Counted from the stretch's first letter, positions 8,712-18,197 are shown. The stretch: DNA of 64,000 bases from Microbacterium sp. 3J1 (GCF_001049495.1 NZ_CDWI01000014.1:338727-402726), one strand, 5' to 3'. Translations and numbers: made by a program. The notes: a model not told the origin generated them from the sequence alone.

Positions 8712-9203
8712 TCAGAACCAGGCGCTCTCGCGCACCTCGCGCATGGCCCGCTTGCGCGTCTCCGGGTCGAGACGCGAGAGATACAGCATGCCGTCGAGGT
8801 GATCGGTCTCGTGCTGCAGAGCCTGGGCCAGCAGACCCTCGCCCTCGAGCACGACGGGCTGCCCGTCGAGATCGATCCCCTCCACGCGAGCCCACGGGTA
8901 GCGAAGGGCGTCGTGCCAGAGACCGGGAACGGAGAGACAGCCCTCGCCGGTCGGCACCGGCTCTCCCCTGACCTCGGTCAGCACCGGGTTGATGACGTAG
9001 CCGATGTCGCCGTCGATGTTGTAGCTGAAGGCGCGGAGCGCCACACCGATCTGCGGCGCGGCCACACCCGCACGACCCGGCAGCTCCACGGTGTCGACAA
9101 GGTCGGCGACCAGGGCGCGGGCCCCGTCGTCGAGCTGCTCGATCAGAGCGCACTTCGTGCGGAGCACGGGGTCGCCGAAGACCCGGATCTCACGAACCGA
9201 CAT
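8712..9203 (-). CDS. def: peptide deformylase
   Basis: A 163-residue metallo-hydrolase that removes the N-formyl group from nascent proteins. All three family motifs are present: GVAAPQIG (about residues 47-54), EGCLS (metal Cys) and HETDH (metal His pair with catalytic Glu). The ATG at 9203 overlaps the stop of the upstream MinD-like ATPase by one base (TGATG on the minus strand), so translation is probably coupled. The gene ends just before a shared terminator. Confidence 0.96.
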   Translation of the reverse strand: MSVREIRVFGDPVLRTKCALIEQLDDGARALVADLVDTVELPGRAGVAAPQIGVALRAFSYNIDGDIGYVINPVLTEVRGEPVPTGEGCLSVPGLWHDALRYPWARVEGIDLDGQPVVLEGEGLLAQALQHETDHLDGMLYLSRLDPETRKRAMREVRESAWF

Positions 9204-11098
9204 CAGGCGCCCTTCGTCCGCAGACCCTCGACGAGGAGCGCAGCGAGTTCGCGCGCGGCAACCCGCGTCTCCGGCTGGAGGTTGGCGAACACGATCGTGC
9301 CGCCGCCGGCGATCTGGGCGTCGTACGGCATGCGCACGACATGCTGTGTGCGGGTGCGGAAGTGCGCCTCCAGCTCGTTCAGACGCACCAGCGGAGCCCC
9401 CGGCGTCGACTGGTTCAGCACGACGATGGCCTCCCGAGCCTGCTCCGCGTATCCGTTCGTCTCCAACCAGGTCAGCGTCTCGGACGCCAGCCGGGCCTCA
9501 TCGACGCTCAGCCCCGAGACGATCACGATCTGATCGGCGAGGTCGAGCGTGGCCGACATGACCGAGTGCACGATGCCGGTGCCCGTGTCGGTGAGGACGA
9601 GTGAGTAGTAGTGCGCCGCCACTCCGGCGACATCCCGGTAGTCGCTGTCGCTGAACGCCTCGGCGATGCGCGGGTCGGTGTCGGAGGCGAGCACGTCGAG
9701 ACGGGTGGCATCGCGAGCAACGATCGCGGAGATGTCGTGATATCCCCTGACCTCCTCGTGGATGCGCACCAGATCGCGGACGGTGCGGGTGTGCTGCGGA
9801 CGGACGATGCGCTCGGCCAGGGTGCCGCGATCGGGATTGGCGTCGACTGCGATCACGCGGTCGTCGCGGGCATCGGCCAGAGCCATCCCGAGCAGTGCCG
9901 TGATGGTCGTCTTGCCGACGCCGCCCTTGCGGGACAGCACAGGCACGAAGCGCGCCCCGCCGACGAGCGGCGCGGCGATCCGCGCGGAGAGGGCCTTGCG
10001 CTCCCGCGCACGCCGTCCGTCGCCGATATTGATGCGGCGACCCGAGATCGTGTAGAGGAAGTGGCTCCACGCGCCCTCGGGCTCGGGCTTGCTCATGCGG
10101 TGCGGGTCGAGCAGGCGGTCGGCCGTCAGCAGATCCGCGCTCTCGCGCGACGAGTCGCCGAGGTCGTCGAGCCGCTTCGAGCTGAGGTGCATGTCTGCAC
10201 GCGTCGAACGCGTCGTTCGCGGAACGGCGCTCTTGTCGGGGATCTCCACAGCGGTGCTCTCCTTCGTGGCGGGCCGGATGCGAGTGGGGGCTGTGCGCGA
10301 TGCGGCCCGCGCATCGATGTCGGCCTTGGCGCGGGCGATGAACGCAGCGGCGGCCGCCGCCTCCTCGGCCGCGGCATCCGAGCCGCGGTCCGGAGCGGGA
10401 GCTGCCTGCGGCGTCGTCACGGTGGGTGCCGTGGTCGCCGGTGAGGAGACACCCTCGGGCACGGCGGTCGGCTCCGCCTCGGGCTCCGGCGCGGGAGCGG
10501 GTTCCGGCGCGCGAGTCGATTCTGTCTCCGACTCGGCATGCGCGTCGCTTCCCCGCTCCGGCTCCGGCTCGGGCTCGGGTTGCGGGTCGGGCTCGGGATC
10601 CACTTCCGCCGCGTCGTCCAGCACGGGAGATTCGGGATCCGTTGCCTTCTCCGGACGCTCTGCGTCGTTCGCCGTCGGCCCGGGGTCCTGCTCCCATTCC
10701 GCCTCAGGATCGACCTCAGGCTCGGCATCCGGCTCGACCTCAGACTCGGCATCCGCCTGCTGGTCCGGGTCGATCAGCGACTCGCGAGCCTCCGCCGGCT
10801 CCGGAGGCAGCTCGATGATCATGGGCCCGAGGGGCGCGCTCGAGATCTCCGTCGTCGCGACGGTCTCCGCTGCAGCCTTCGACGCGGCGACCGGCTCGTC
10901 GATGATCAGATCGGCGACGATCTCCCCGTCGACGACTCCGTCGTCTTCGAGGTCGTCGTCCTCGTCCTTGGGCATCACGACGCTCACCTGCGCGGTGTTG
11001 CCGAGGATGCCGATGACCGCCGTATCCAAGGAGGCGGCGTCGTCGAGCACCCCCCTGGACTCCTCGTCCGGCGGTTCTGCCATGTTCTTCGGGGTCAC
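9203..11098 (-). CDS. MinD/ParA-like ATPase with long acidic disordered N-terminus
   Basis: About 631 residues. The N-terminal 330 residues are low-complexity, rich in Glu, Asp, Pro and Ala (runs of EPEPE/DPE type). The C-terminal 260 residues are a deviant-Walker ATPase: [20 protein letters not shown], then [25 protein letters not shown] and VVLNQS. The architecture resembles EspI-type proteins of type VII secretion loci (family knowledge), but no ESX gene is in the window. The start GTG 11098 has GGAG 7 nt upstream; ATG 11083 is the alternative. Its stop overlaps the def start. Substrate and role are unknown; polar localisation or cell-envelope partitioning is a guess. Confidence 0.85.
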   Translation of the reverse strand: MTPKNMAEPPDEESRGVLDDAASLDTAVIGILGNTAQVSVVMPKDEDDDLEDDGVVDGEIVADLIIDEPVAASKAAAETVATTEISSAPLGPMIIELPPEPAEARESLIDPDQQADAESEVEPDAEPEVDPEAEWEQDPGPTANDAERPEKATDPESPVLDDAAEVDPEPDPQPEPEPEPERGSDAHAESETESTRAPEPAPAPEPEAEPTAVPEGVSSPATTAPTVTTPQAAPAPDRGSDAAAEEAAAAAAFIARAKADIDARAASRTAPTRIRPATKESTAVEIPDKSAVPRTTRSTRADMHLSSKRLDDLGDSSRESADLLTADRLLDPHRMSKPEPEGAWSHFLYTISGRRINIGDGRRARERKALSARIAAPLVGGARFVPVLSRKGGVGKTTITALLGMALADARDDRVIAVDANPDRGTLAERIVRPQHTRTVRDLVRIHEEVRGYHDISAIVARDATRLDVLASDTDPRIAEAFSDSDYRDVAGVAAHYYSLVLTDTGTGIVHSVMSATLDLADQIVIVSGLSVDEARLASETLTWLETNGYAEQAREAIVVLNQSTPGAPLVRLNELEAHFRTRTQHVVRMPYDAQIAGGGTIVFANLQPETRVAARELAALLVEGLRTKGA

Positions 11099-11164
11099 GA
11101 TGTCACTCCAAGCCTGGGCGGGCCTCGGGTGCACTACGACGAGCGCGGCCCGCGCCCGACAAGA

Positions 11165-14100
11165 TTAGTGTGCCGGACGGATGACGACCAAAAGATCCCC
11201 GGCGTCCACCTGCTGCGTCGCACCGATCGCCAGGCGTTCGACCACGCCGTCGACCGGCGTCGTGATGGCCGCTTCCATCTTCATGGCCTCGATCGATGCG
11301 ACCGGCTCGCCCGCTCGCACCGAAGCCCCGATCTCCACCTTGAGCGTCACGACGCCCGAGAACGGCGCGGCCACCTGACCGGCCACCGAGGTGTCGGCCT
11401 TCTCCACCTCATGCACGTCGACGGCGACCGACCGGTCTCGGACGAAGACGGGCCGCAGCTGACCGTTGAGCGTCGTCATGACTGTCCGCATGCCCTTCTC
11501 GTCCGGGTCGCCGATGGCTTCGAGCCCGACGTAGAGCTGCACGCCCCGATCGATCTCGACGAGATGCTCCTGCCCCTGCACGAGTCCATAGAGGTAGTCG
11601 CCCGTGTCGAGCACAGAGAGATCACCGTAGAGCTCGCGCATCTCCGTGAATTCGCGCATCGGCGCGGGGAACAACAGCGTGTTGAGGCGCGCACGACGGG
11701 TGGTGCTGTCTCCCGCCAGTGCTGCCTCGTCGTCAGCGGAGATCTCGGTCATGCCGGTGCGGACCGCTCGTCCGGCCAGCACCTTGGATCGGAACGGCTC
11801 CGGCCAACCTCCGGGGAGGTCGCCGAGCTCGCCGGCCATGAATCCGACCACAGAGTCCGGGACGTCGTACTTCTCGGGGTTCGCCTCGAAGTCAGCCGGG
11901 TCCGCTTTCACGGCGGCCAGGTGCAGCGCGAGATCGCCGACGACCTTCGACGACGGCGTCACCTTCGGGACGCGCCCGAGGATGCGGTCGGCGGCGGCGT
12001 ACATGTCCTCGATGAGCTCGAAGTCGTCCGCCAGGCCCAGCGCCTTGGCCTGCTGACGCAGGTTGGACAGCTGTCCCCCGGGGATCTCGTGGTGGTACAC
12101 ACGTCCGGTGGGCCCGGGCAGACCCGACTCGAACGGCGCGTACGCCCGCCGCACCGCTTCCCAGTACGGCTCGAGGTCCGACACCGCCGACAGGTCGATG
12201 CCGCTGTCGCGGTCGGTATGCGCGAGCGCGGCGACGAGCGAGGACAGCGACGGCTGGCTGGTGGTGCCCGAGAGCGGCGCGGATGCCGCATCCACCGCGT
12301 CGACCCCCGCAGCGCTGGCCGCGAGCAGGGTCGCGAGTTGACCGCCGGGGGTGTCGTGCGTGTGCAGGTGCACCGGCAGATCGAAGCGCTCGCGCAGCGC
12401 GCCCACGAGCTTCGCCGCAGCGGCCGGGCGGAGGAGACCGGCCATGTCCTTGATGGCGAGGATGTGCGCACCTGCGCCGACGATCTGGTCGGCGAGCCGC
12501 AGGTAGTAGTCGAGGGTGTAGAGGTCCTCGGCCGGATTCAGCAGGTCCCCCGTGTAGCAGAGGGCGACCTCGGCCACGGCCGTGCCGGTGCCGCGGACGG
12601 CCTCGATCGCCGGACGCATCTGCTCGACGTCGTTGAGGGCGTCGAAGATCCTGAAGATGTCGACGCCGCTCGACGCCGCCTCCGTCACGAAGGCCTCGGT
12701 GACCGCTGTCGGGTAGGGCGTGTAGCCCACGGTGTTGCGCCCGCGCAGCAGCATCTGGATCGCCACGTTCGGCAGCGCCTCGCGCAGCTTGTCGAGGCGT
12801 TCCCAGGGATCCTCGCCGAGGAATCGCAGCGCGACGTCATAGGTGGCTCCTCCCCACGCCTCGACGGAGAGGAGACCCGGCGTCAGCCGGGAGATATACG
12901 GGGCCACCGCGACGAGGTCCTTCGTCCGCACGCGGGTCGCGAGCAGCGACTGGTGCGCGTCGCGGAACGTCGTGTCTGTGATCGCGAGGGCGGTCTGCTC
13001 GCGAAGGCTCCGAGCGAAGCGCTCCGGCCCGAGCTCGAGGAGGCGTTGGCGGGAGCCGGCAACCGGCTCGGCCGTCACGTCGATCGTCGGCAGCTTGGTC
13101 CGCGGGTCCGGCGAGTGCGGGTGGAGGCCGTTCGGCTTGTTCACGGTGACGTCGACGAGCCAGTTCAGGATCCTCGTGCCGCGGTCCTTCGACTCTCGTC
13201 CGCGCAGCAGTTCGGGCCGCTCGTCGATGAAGCCGGTGCTCACGTCTCCGGCGATGAACGCATCGTCGTCGAGCAGGGCCTGCAGGAACGGGATGTTCGT
13301 CGAGACGCCGCGGATGCGGAATTCGGCCAGCGCGCGTCGGGCGCGGGCGACCGCCGCGGGGTAATCGCGTCCGCGACAGGTGAGCTTCGCGAGCATCGAG
13401 TCGAAGTGCGGGCTGATCTGAGCGCCCTGGTGCACGGTCCCGCCGTCGAGACGGATGCCGGCGCCGCCGGGCGACCGGTACGTGGTGATCTTCCCGGTGT
13501 CGGGACGGAAGCCCTGAGTGGGATCCTCGGTCGTGATCCGGCACTGGAGCGCCGCGCCGCGGACCTGCAGGTTCTCCTGATGCAGCCCGAGGTCGGCGAG
13601 GGTCTGCCCCGAGGCGATGCGCATCTGGCTCTGCACCAGGTCGACGTCGGCGATCTCCTCGGTCACGGTGTGCTCGACCTGGATGCGGGGGTTCATCTCG
13701 ATGAAGACGACCTCGCCCGCCCGCTCCCCCGCTGTCTCGAGGAGGAACTCGACCGTTCCCGCGTTCTCGTAGCCGATGGACCGAGCGAAGGCGACGGCGT
13801 ATCCGTGGAGAGCGGTACGGATGCCGTCGTCCAGGTTCGGGGCGGGCGCGATCTCGACGACCTTCTGATGCCGACGCTGCACCGAGCAGTCCCGCTCGAA
13901 CAGGTGCACTGTCTCGCCCGTCTTGTCGGCGAGGATCTGAACTTCGATGTGCCGCGGCCTCACGACCGCCTGCTCGAGGAACATGCGCGCATCGCCGAAG
14001 GCGCTCGCGGCCTCCCGCATCGCCTCCGCGAGTGCCGGGGCGAGTTCCGCCGCGGTCTCGACGCGGCGCATACCACGGCCTCCACCGCCGGCGACGGCCT

Positions 14101-14572
14101 TGGCGAAGAGAGGGAAGCCGATCTCCTCGGCCTGGGCGACGAGCGCGTCGACGTCGTCCGACGCTTCGGTCGACCGCAGCACGGGGACGCCCGCCTCGAC
14201 CGCGTGACGTTTCGCCTCGACCTTGTTGCCCGCCATCTCCAGCACGTTCGCCGGAGGCCCGATGAAGACGATCCCGTTCGCCGCCGCCTTCTCCGCCAGC
14301 TCCGGGTTCTCCGAGAGGAAGCCGTAGCCGGGGTAGATGGCGTCGGCCCCCGCCTCCTTGGCGACGCGGATGATCTCGTCGACATCGAGGTACGCGCGAA
14401 CCGGATGCCCGCGCTCGCCGATCTCGTACGCCTCGTCCGCCTTGAGCCGGTGGACCGAGCCCCGGTCCTCGTGCGGGAAGACGGCCACCGTCCTCGCCCC
14501 GACTTCGTAGGCCGCACGGAACGCACGGATCGCGATCTCGCCGCGGTTCGCCACAAGGATCTTCTGGAACAT
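11165..14572 (-). CDS. pyc: pyruvate carboxylase
   Basis: A 1135-residue biotin enzyme that carboxylates pyruvate to oxaloacetate (anaplerosis). The N-terminal biotin carboxylase begins FQKILVANRGEIAIRAFRA and has the ATP Gly-rich loop VAGGGGRGMRR. The central carboxyltransferase TIM barrel begins at about residue 530 (TDTTFRDAHQSLLATR) and has metal-binding HLHTHD. A PYC/OADA-type domain follows, then the C-terminal biotinyl domain with EAMKMEA. The start ATG 14572 has AGAGG about 6 nt upstream; the earlier in-frame start at 14611 has none. It is divergent from the ParA gene across 93 bp. Confidence 0.97.
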   Translation of the reverse strand: MFQKILVANRGEIAIRAFRAAYEVGARTVAVFPHEDRGSVHRLKADEAYEIGERGHPVRAYLDVDEIIRVAKEAGADAIYPGYGFLSENPELAEKAAANGIVFIGPPANVLEMAGNKVEAKRHAVEAGVPVLRSTEASDDVDALVAQAEEIGFPLFAKAVAGGGGRGMRRVETAAELAPALAEAMREAASAFGDARMFLEQAVVRPRHIEVQILADKTGETVHLFERDCSVQRRHQKVVEIAPAPNLDDGIRTALHGYAVAFARSIGYENAGTVEFLLETAGERAGEVVFIEMNPRIQVEHTVTEEIADVDLVQSQMRIASGQTLADLGLHQENLQVRGAALQCRITTEDPTQGFRPDTGKITTYRSPGGAGIRLDGGTVHQGAQISPHFDSMLAKLTCRGRDYPAAVARARRALAEFRIRGVSTNIPFLQALLDDDAFIAGDVSTGFIDERPELLRGRESKDRGTRILNWLVDVTVNKPNGLHPHSPDPRTKLPTIDVTAEPVAGSRQRLLELGPERFARSLREQTALAITDTTFRDAHQSLLATRVRTKDLVAVAPYISRLTPGLLSVEAWGGATYDVALRFLGEDPWERLDKLREALPNVAIQMLLRGRNTVGYTPYPTAVTEAFVTEAASSGVDIFRIFDALNDVEQMRPAIEAVRGTGTAVAEVALCYTGDLLNPAEDLYTLDYYLRLADQIVGAGAHILAIKDMAGLLRPAAAAKLVGALRERFDLPVHLHTHDTPGGQLATLLAASAAGVDAVDAASAPLSGTTSQPSLSSLVAALAHTDRDSGIDLSAVSDLEPYWEAVRRAYAPFESGLPGPTGRVYHHEIPGGQLSNLRQQAKALGLADDFELIEDMYAAADRILGRVPKVTPSSKVVGDLALHLAAVKADPADFEANPEKYDVPDSVVGFMAGELGDLPGGWPEPFRSKVLAGRAVRTGMTEISADDEAALAGDSTTRRARLNTLLFPAPMREFTEMRELYGDLSVLDTGDYLYGLVQGQEHLVEIDRGVQLYVGLEAIGDPDEKGMRTVMTTLNGQLRPVFVRDRSVAVDVHEVEKADTSVAGQVAAPFSGVVTLKVEIGASVRAGEPVASIEAMKMEAAITTPVDGVVERLAIGATQQVDAGDLLVVIRPAH

Positions 14573-14652
14573 GCACACCTCTGGGAGCTCGATGCGCGGC
14601 GTTTTCGGCACGCATGGGGCGGGGCTGAGTGTGCACCCAGCTTAGGGGCAGG

Positions 14653-14658
14653 TAACGT
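14653..14658 (+). promoter_or_regulatory. -10 box TAACGT, leaderless parA-family promoter
   Basis: TAACGT is followed by 7 nt and GTG 14666. In-frame GTGs at 14657 and 14660 overlap or touch the box, which favours 14666 as the start of a leaderless message. Confidence 0.5.
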
Positions 14659-14665
14659 GGTGTTC

Positions 14666-15478
14666 GTGCACGTACTCAGCGTCAGCTCTCTCAAGGGAGG
14701 CGTCGGCAAGACCACCGTGACCCTCGGCCTGGCCTCAGCGGCCTTCGCCCGTGGTGTCCGGACGCTCGTCGTCGACCTCGATCCGCAGTCCGATGTGTCC
14801 ACGGGAATGGACATCCAGGTGGCCGGTCGCCTCAACATCGCCGACGTCCTGGCGAACCCGAAGGAGAAGGTCGTCCGCCAGGCGATCACCTCCAGCGGCT
14901 GGGCCAAGGTGCACGCAGGAACCATCGACGTGCTGATCGGCAGCCCGTCCGCCATCAACTTCGACGGCCCCCACCCGAGCGTCCGCGACGTGTGGAAGCT
15001 CGAAGAGGCTCTCGCCGCTGTCGAGAGCGACTACGACCTCGTCCTCATCGACTGCGCCCCCTCGCTCAACGCCCTCACGCGCACGGCATGGGCCGCCAGC
15101 GACCGCGTGATGGTCGTGACCGAGCCCGGTCTCTTCTCGGTCGCCGCCGCCGACCGCGCGCTCCGCGCCATCGAGGAGATCCGTCGCGGGCTCTCTCCCC
15201 GCCTGCAGCCTCTCGGCATCGTCGTGAACCGCGTGCGTCCGCAGTCGATCGAGCACCAGTTCCGCATCAAGGAGCTGCGCGACATGTTCGGCCCGCTCGT
15301 CCTCTCCCCTCAGCTGCCCGAGCGCACGTCGCTGCAGCAGGCGCAGGGAGCCGCCAAGCCCCTGCACATCTGGCCGGGCGACTCGGCACAGGAGCTCGCC
15401 GCCGATTTCGATCAGCTGCTCGACCGCATCATCCGCACCGGCCGGATCCAGGTCGCGGAGTCGAGCGCCCAGGCCTGA
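14666..15478 (+). CDS. ParA-family ATPase (orphan, no ParB nearby)
   Basis: A 270-residue ParA/Soj-like ATPase. Deviant Walker A is [16 protein letters not shown], switch DLDPQSDVSTG, Walker B LVLIDCAPSLN, and the NTP-binding NRVRPQS block comes near the end. No ParB or parS-like site is visible beside it, and the chromosomal-type parA of the scpAB operon is elsewhere (48438-49328), so this is a second, orphan ParA, perhaps positioning another cargo (inference). The giant open frame running in from 10538 is antisense to pyc; the promoter and start at 14653-14666 define the true gene. Confidence 0.88.
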   Translation: MHVLSVSSLKGGVGKTTVTLGLASAAFARGVRTLVVDLDPQSDVSTGMDIQVAGRLNIADVLANPKEKVVRQAITSSGWAKVHAGTIDVLIGSPSAINFDGPHPSVRDVWKLEEALAAVESDYDLVLIDCAPSLNALTRTAWAASDRVMVVTEPGLFSVAAADRALRAIEEIRRGLSPRLQPLGIVVNRVRPQSIEHQFRIKELRDMFGPLVLSPQLPERTSLQQAQGAAKPLHIWPGDSAQELAADFDQLLDRIIRTGRIQVAESSAQA

Positions 15479-15495
15479 CCTGGCGCAGACAGCGG

Positions 15496-15525
15496 AACGG
15501 CCATCCTCTCGCGAGGGTGGCCGTT
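15496..15525 (+). terminator. terminator after ParA gene
   Basis: A 13-bp stem (15496-15508 with 15513-15525, one T-G pair) and TCGC loop is followed by TTTCTTC-type sequence. Confidence 0.75.
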
Positions 15526-15548
15526 TCTTCATGCCATACCGGCCCCGG

Positions 15549-15605
15549 CCCTGAGCTCGCCGAAGGAGCCTGAGCCTGCAAGCAGGCCCTGAGTTCGCCG
15601 AAGGG
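15549..15605. repeat. intergenic REP-like pair, CCCTGAG(C/T)TCGCCGAAGG
   Basis: Two direct copies (15549-15566 and 15587-15605) differ at one position and are separated by an imperfect hairpin (CCTGAGCCTGC / GCAGG). They resemble the CTTCGNCNGNCTCAGGG-type intergenic repeats widespread in Microbacteriaceae. The second copy abuts the MerR stop codon. Confidence 0.6.
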
Positions 15606-16151
15606 TCAGGCGGTGCGCTTGGCGCGGCGTGCCGAGAGCTCGTCGACGGGGTCGGGAGCCGTGGCGTCGAACTGCACCAGCGTCGACTCCACCTCGCGGA
15701 GGACCTTGCCCACGGCGATGCCGAAGACGCCCTGCCCGCGGCTCACGAGATCGATGACCTCGTCGTTCGAGGTGCAGAGGTAGACGGATGCCCCATCGCT
15801 CATGAGCGTGGTGCCGGCGAGATCGCGGATGCCCGCTCGACGGAGCTCGTCGACGGCGGTGCGGATCTGCTGCAGCGAGATGCCGGTGTCCAGCAGGCTC
15901 TTCACGAGCTTGAGCACGAGGATGTCGCGGAACCCGTAGAGCCGCTGCGAACCGGAGCCGCTCGCGCCGCGCACGGTCGGCTCGACGAGCTCGGTGCGGG
16001 CCCAGTAGTCGAGCTGACGGTAGGTGATCCCGGCCGCACGTGCCGCGACGGCGCCGCGATAGCCGACCTCGTCGTCCATGGCGGGAAGGCCGTCGGTGAA
16101 GAGGAGTTCGGTCACGAACCGCGGGTCGCCTGCACGCTCATCCGCATTCAT
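15606..16151 (-). CDS. MerR-family regulator, Rv1830-like
   Basis: A 181-residue regulator. The MerR winged helix covers residues 28-100 (YRGAVAARAAGITYRQLDYWARTELVEPTV, then RLYGFRDILVLKLVKSLLDTGISLQQIRTAV). The C-terminal part is a small ligand/dimer region (LMSDGASVYLCTSNDEVIDLVSRGQGVFGIAVG). Context with garA and the ftsR-like gene matches Rv1827-Rv1830, but the Rv1829-type bifunctional nuclease usually between the two MerR genes is absent here. The ATG 16151 has GGGAGGA 6-7 nt upstream. Confidence 0.9.
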   Translation of the reverse strand: MNADERAGDPRFVTELLFTDGLPAMDDEVGYRGAVAARAAGITYRQLDYWARTELVEPTVRGASGSGSQRLYGFRDILVLKLVKSLLDTGISLQQIRTAVDELRRAGIRDLAGTTLMSDGASVYLCTSNDEVIDLVSRGQGVFGIAVGKVLREVESTLVQFDATAPDPVDELSARRAKRTA

Positions 16152-16250
16152 CTGAATTCCTCCCTGGAGCCGTTACCTCCACGGTAGAGCAGCCCCCGTG
16201 CACCGGCAATGACATCCGTGCGACCCCCAAGGTGTGTCGCAATCAGTTCG

Positions 16251-16937
16251 TTACGAAAGCAGTCGAGACAGCGCGTCCTTGACGAAGAGCGATCGCACCT
16301 CGTCGATCTTCGTCGCCAGCGTCGGGGCCATCTCACTGGCCTTGGCCCGCGAGGCCGCGTCGGTCCGACGCAGCAGCGAGGACATGGCCGACTCGATCAG
16401 GGCGACCTCGCGTTCGGCTCCCTGCCGGAGCGAACGGAGATGCCTGGGCTCGATGCCATGCCGGTCGAGTGCCACCAGGCCACGCAGCAGGGTCACGGTC
16501 GCCTCGGGATACGTCTCCTGCGCGACGATCACGCCGGTGCTGATCGCATCGTTGAGGAGCTGCGGACCCGCACCCGCGGCCGAGAGCAGCTCGGCACGCC
16601 GGTAGCGCCTCGGTGCCGGGGCGATCGACGGCGGCGGCACGAGCGCGGCGGACTCGCCGTTCGCCTCGGCCTCGTCGAGCTGATCGCGGATGACGCTCAG
16701 CGGAAGATAGTGGTCGCGCTGCAGGGTGAGCCCGAGGCGGAGCCGCTCGATGTCGGCCTGCGAGAACTTGCGGTAGCCCGACTCGGTGCGCGACGGCGTC
16801 ACGATCCCCTGCACTTCGAGGAAGCGCAGCTTGCTCGAAGTCAGTTCGGGGAACTCCGGGGTGAGCCTGGCGAGCACCTGGCCGATGCTCAGCAGCCCCG
16901 GTGACGCGGAGCGTTCACGGGCCAGGGACGCCGCCAT
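16251..16937 (-). CDS. ftsR: MerR-family regulator, FtsR type (Rv1828-like)
   Basis: A 228-residue protein with an N-terminal MerR helix-turn-helix (LLSIGQVLARLTPEFPELTSSKLRFLEVQGIV, SGYRKFSQADIERLRLGLTLQRDHYLPLSVI) and a second helical region carrying RRYRRAELLSAAGAG, a repeated MerR-like fold. The Corynebacterium orthologue FtsR activates ftsZ, so a role in cell division is likely (family knowledge). The ATG overlaps the garA stop (TGATG), so the two are co-translated. Confidence 0.9.
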   Translation of the reverse strand: MAASLARERSASPGLLSIGQVLARLTPEFPELTSSKLRFLEVQGIVTPSRTESGYRKFSQADIERLRLGLTLQRDHYLPLSVIRDQLDEAEANGESAALVPPPSIAPAPRRYRRAELLSAAGAGPQLLNDAISTGVIVAQETYPEATVTLLRGLVALDRHGIEPRHLRSLRQGAEREVALIESAMSSLLRRTDAASRAKASEMAPTLATKIDEVRSLFVKDALSRLLS

Positions 16938-17422
16938 CAGGCGTTCGCCGCGACGCGATCGACCGGTGCGACGAAGAAGTTCAGCCGGAACTTGCCGACG
17001 CGCAGCTCGGACCCGTCTTCGAGGACGCTGCGGTCGACACGCTCGCCGTTCACATAGGTCCCGTTCAGAGAGCGCTGGTCGATGATCTCGAACGATGTGC
17101 CGGATCGTGTGATCTCGGCGTGCCGGCGCGAGACCGTCACGTCGTCGAAGAAGATGTCCGCCTCAGGGTGGCGACCGACGGTCGTCACATCCGTGTCGAG
17201 CAGGTACCGCGCACCGGCGAGAGCGCCCGAGCGCACCAGCAGCAGAGCTGATCCTGAGGGAAGAGCCGCGATGGCGCTCTGCTCGACCTCCGTCAACTCC
17301 GCGCCGAAAGGCACGAAGGAAAGGTCCGAGTCGTGCCCGAACGTCTGCGTCACGTCGTGCCGCTGCTCGCCGGGACGATGGAATGCGGCGTCCCCGGCCG
17401 GTCGGCTGTCGCTGTCTGTCAC
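16937..17422 (-). CDS. garA: FHA-domain metabolic regulator, GarA/OdhI type
   Basis: A 161-residue FHA protein. The FHA core spans residues 79-150 with GRHPEADIFFDDVTVSRRHAEI and RSLNGTYVNGERV (phosphothreonine-binding Arg, Ser, Asn). The N-terminal tail has a Thr pair (DVTQTFGHD) in place of the ETTS motif phosphorylated by PknB/PknG in GarA/OdhI; phosphorylation makes the tail dock on its own FHA and releases 2-oxoglutarate dehydrogenase (known for homologues). The start GTG 17422 has AGGAGG 5 nt before it, and a TAGTCT -10 is at 17447-17442. It leads the operon with ftsR. Confidence 0.92.
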   Translation of the reverse strand: MTDSDSRPAGDAAFHRPGEQRHDVTQTFGHDSDLSFVPFGAELTEVEQSAIAALPSGSALLLVRSGALAGARYLLDTDVTTVGRHPEADIFFDDVTVSRRHAEITRSGTSFEIIDQRSLNGTYVNGERVDRSVLEDGSELRVGKFRLNFFVAPVDRVAANA

Positions 17423-17510
17423 TGTGCCCTCCTAGTCCTCCAGACTATCGGATGCGGAGCCCCTCGCGTGAGGCGGAGCCCACACTCAGGCGCTGCATAC
17501 AGAGGGTTCA

Positions 17511-17516
17511 TAGGCT
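17511..17516 (+). promoter_or_regulatory. -10 box TAGGCT, leaderless copC-like promoter
   Basis: TAGGCT is followed by GGCCAG and then GTG 17523 (6 nt). Confidence 0.55.
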
Positions 17517-17522
17517 GGCCAG

Positions 17523-18197
17523 GTGAAAACTGCCGCGCGCCCCTCTCCCGCAGGTCCGATCGCCCTCGCCGCAGCTCTGCTGACGGCCCTCCTCGTGCTC
17601 GTCGCACCGCTGCCGGCCTCTGCCCATGACAGCCTGATCGCGTCGTCCCCCGAGGCCGACAGCACCGTCGACACACTCCCTGACGAGCTCACCCTCACCT
17701 TCAGCGCCAAGCTCATCGACGGCGAGGGCGCGACCGAGGTCGTCGTCACCGATCCGTCCGGCGCGTCGGCGACCGACGGCGCAGCGACCGTCGACGGCGC
17801 GATCGTCACCCAGCCGCTCGTCGACGGCGGGGTCGCGGGGCAGTATCACGTCATCTGGAAGATCGTGTCGAGCGACGGCCATCCGACCTCCGGCGAGTTC
17901 GACTTCACGGTCGCGAACGCCTCCACCGACGAACCGAGCGCGGCCCCGACGGCCTCCCCCACGACCGAGCCGGACGACGCGACGGCGACCACCTCCCCGT
18001 CGACCGCCGCTCCCTCTCCCGACGAGACCGCGCCCTCCGGCGAGGACTCGTCCGCCACCACCTGGATCTGGATCCTGTCCATCGCGGGCGTCCTGGTCGC
18101 CGCTGCGGTGGCGGTCCTGGCGTTCGCCCTGAAGGGGCGCGGTTCCGGCTCGGAGGACGCCGCCGATGGCGACTCCGACGAATCGACGGAGCGATAG
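17523..18197 (+). CDS. CopC-domain, membrane-anchored extracytoplasmic protein
   Basis: A 224-residue protein. The signal peptide ends PLPASAH, with the mature N-terminal His that binds Cu(II) in CopC proteins. The CopC beta-barrel runs to about residue 140 and contains IWKIVSSDGHPTSGEF, where the second copper His sits. A Thr/Pro/Ser-rich linker follows, then a C-terminal transmembrane helix (WIWILSIAGVLVAAAVAVLAFAL) and an acidic tail. It is similar to YcnJ/CopC proteins but lacks CopD. It may handle periplasmic copper (family inference). The GTG start is leaderless, and the lpdA -10 box overlaps its stop. Confidence 0.88.
   Translation: MKTAARPSPAGPIALAAALLTALLVLVAPLPASAHDSLIASSPEADSTVDTLPDELTLTFSAKLIDGEGATEVVVTDPSGASATDGAATVDGAIVTQPLVDGGVAGQYHVIWKIVSSDGHPTSGEFDFTVANASTDEPSAAPTASPTTEPDDATATTSPSTAAPSPDETAPSGEDSSATTWIWILSIAGVLVAAAVAVLAFALKGRGSGSEDAADGDSDESTER

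Noticed and set aside
10538..14640. Very long plus-strand open frame (part of a 1646-codon frame)
   Set aside because: It is antisense to pyruvate carboxylase and the MinD-like gene; only its last 270 codons (14666-15478) form a real gene with promoter and ParA motifs.
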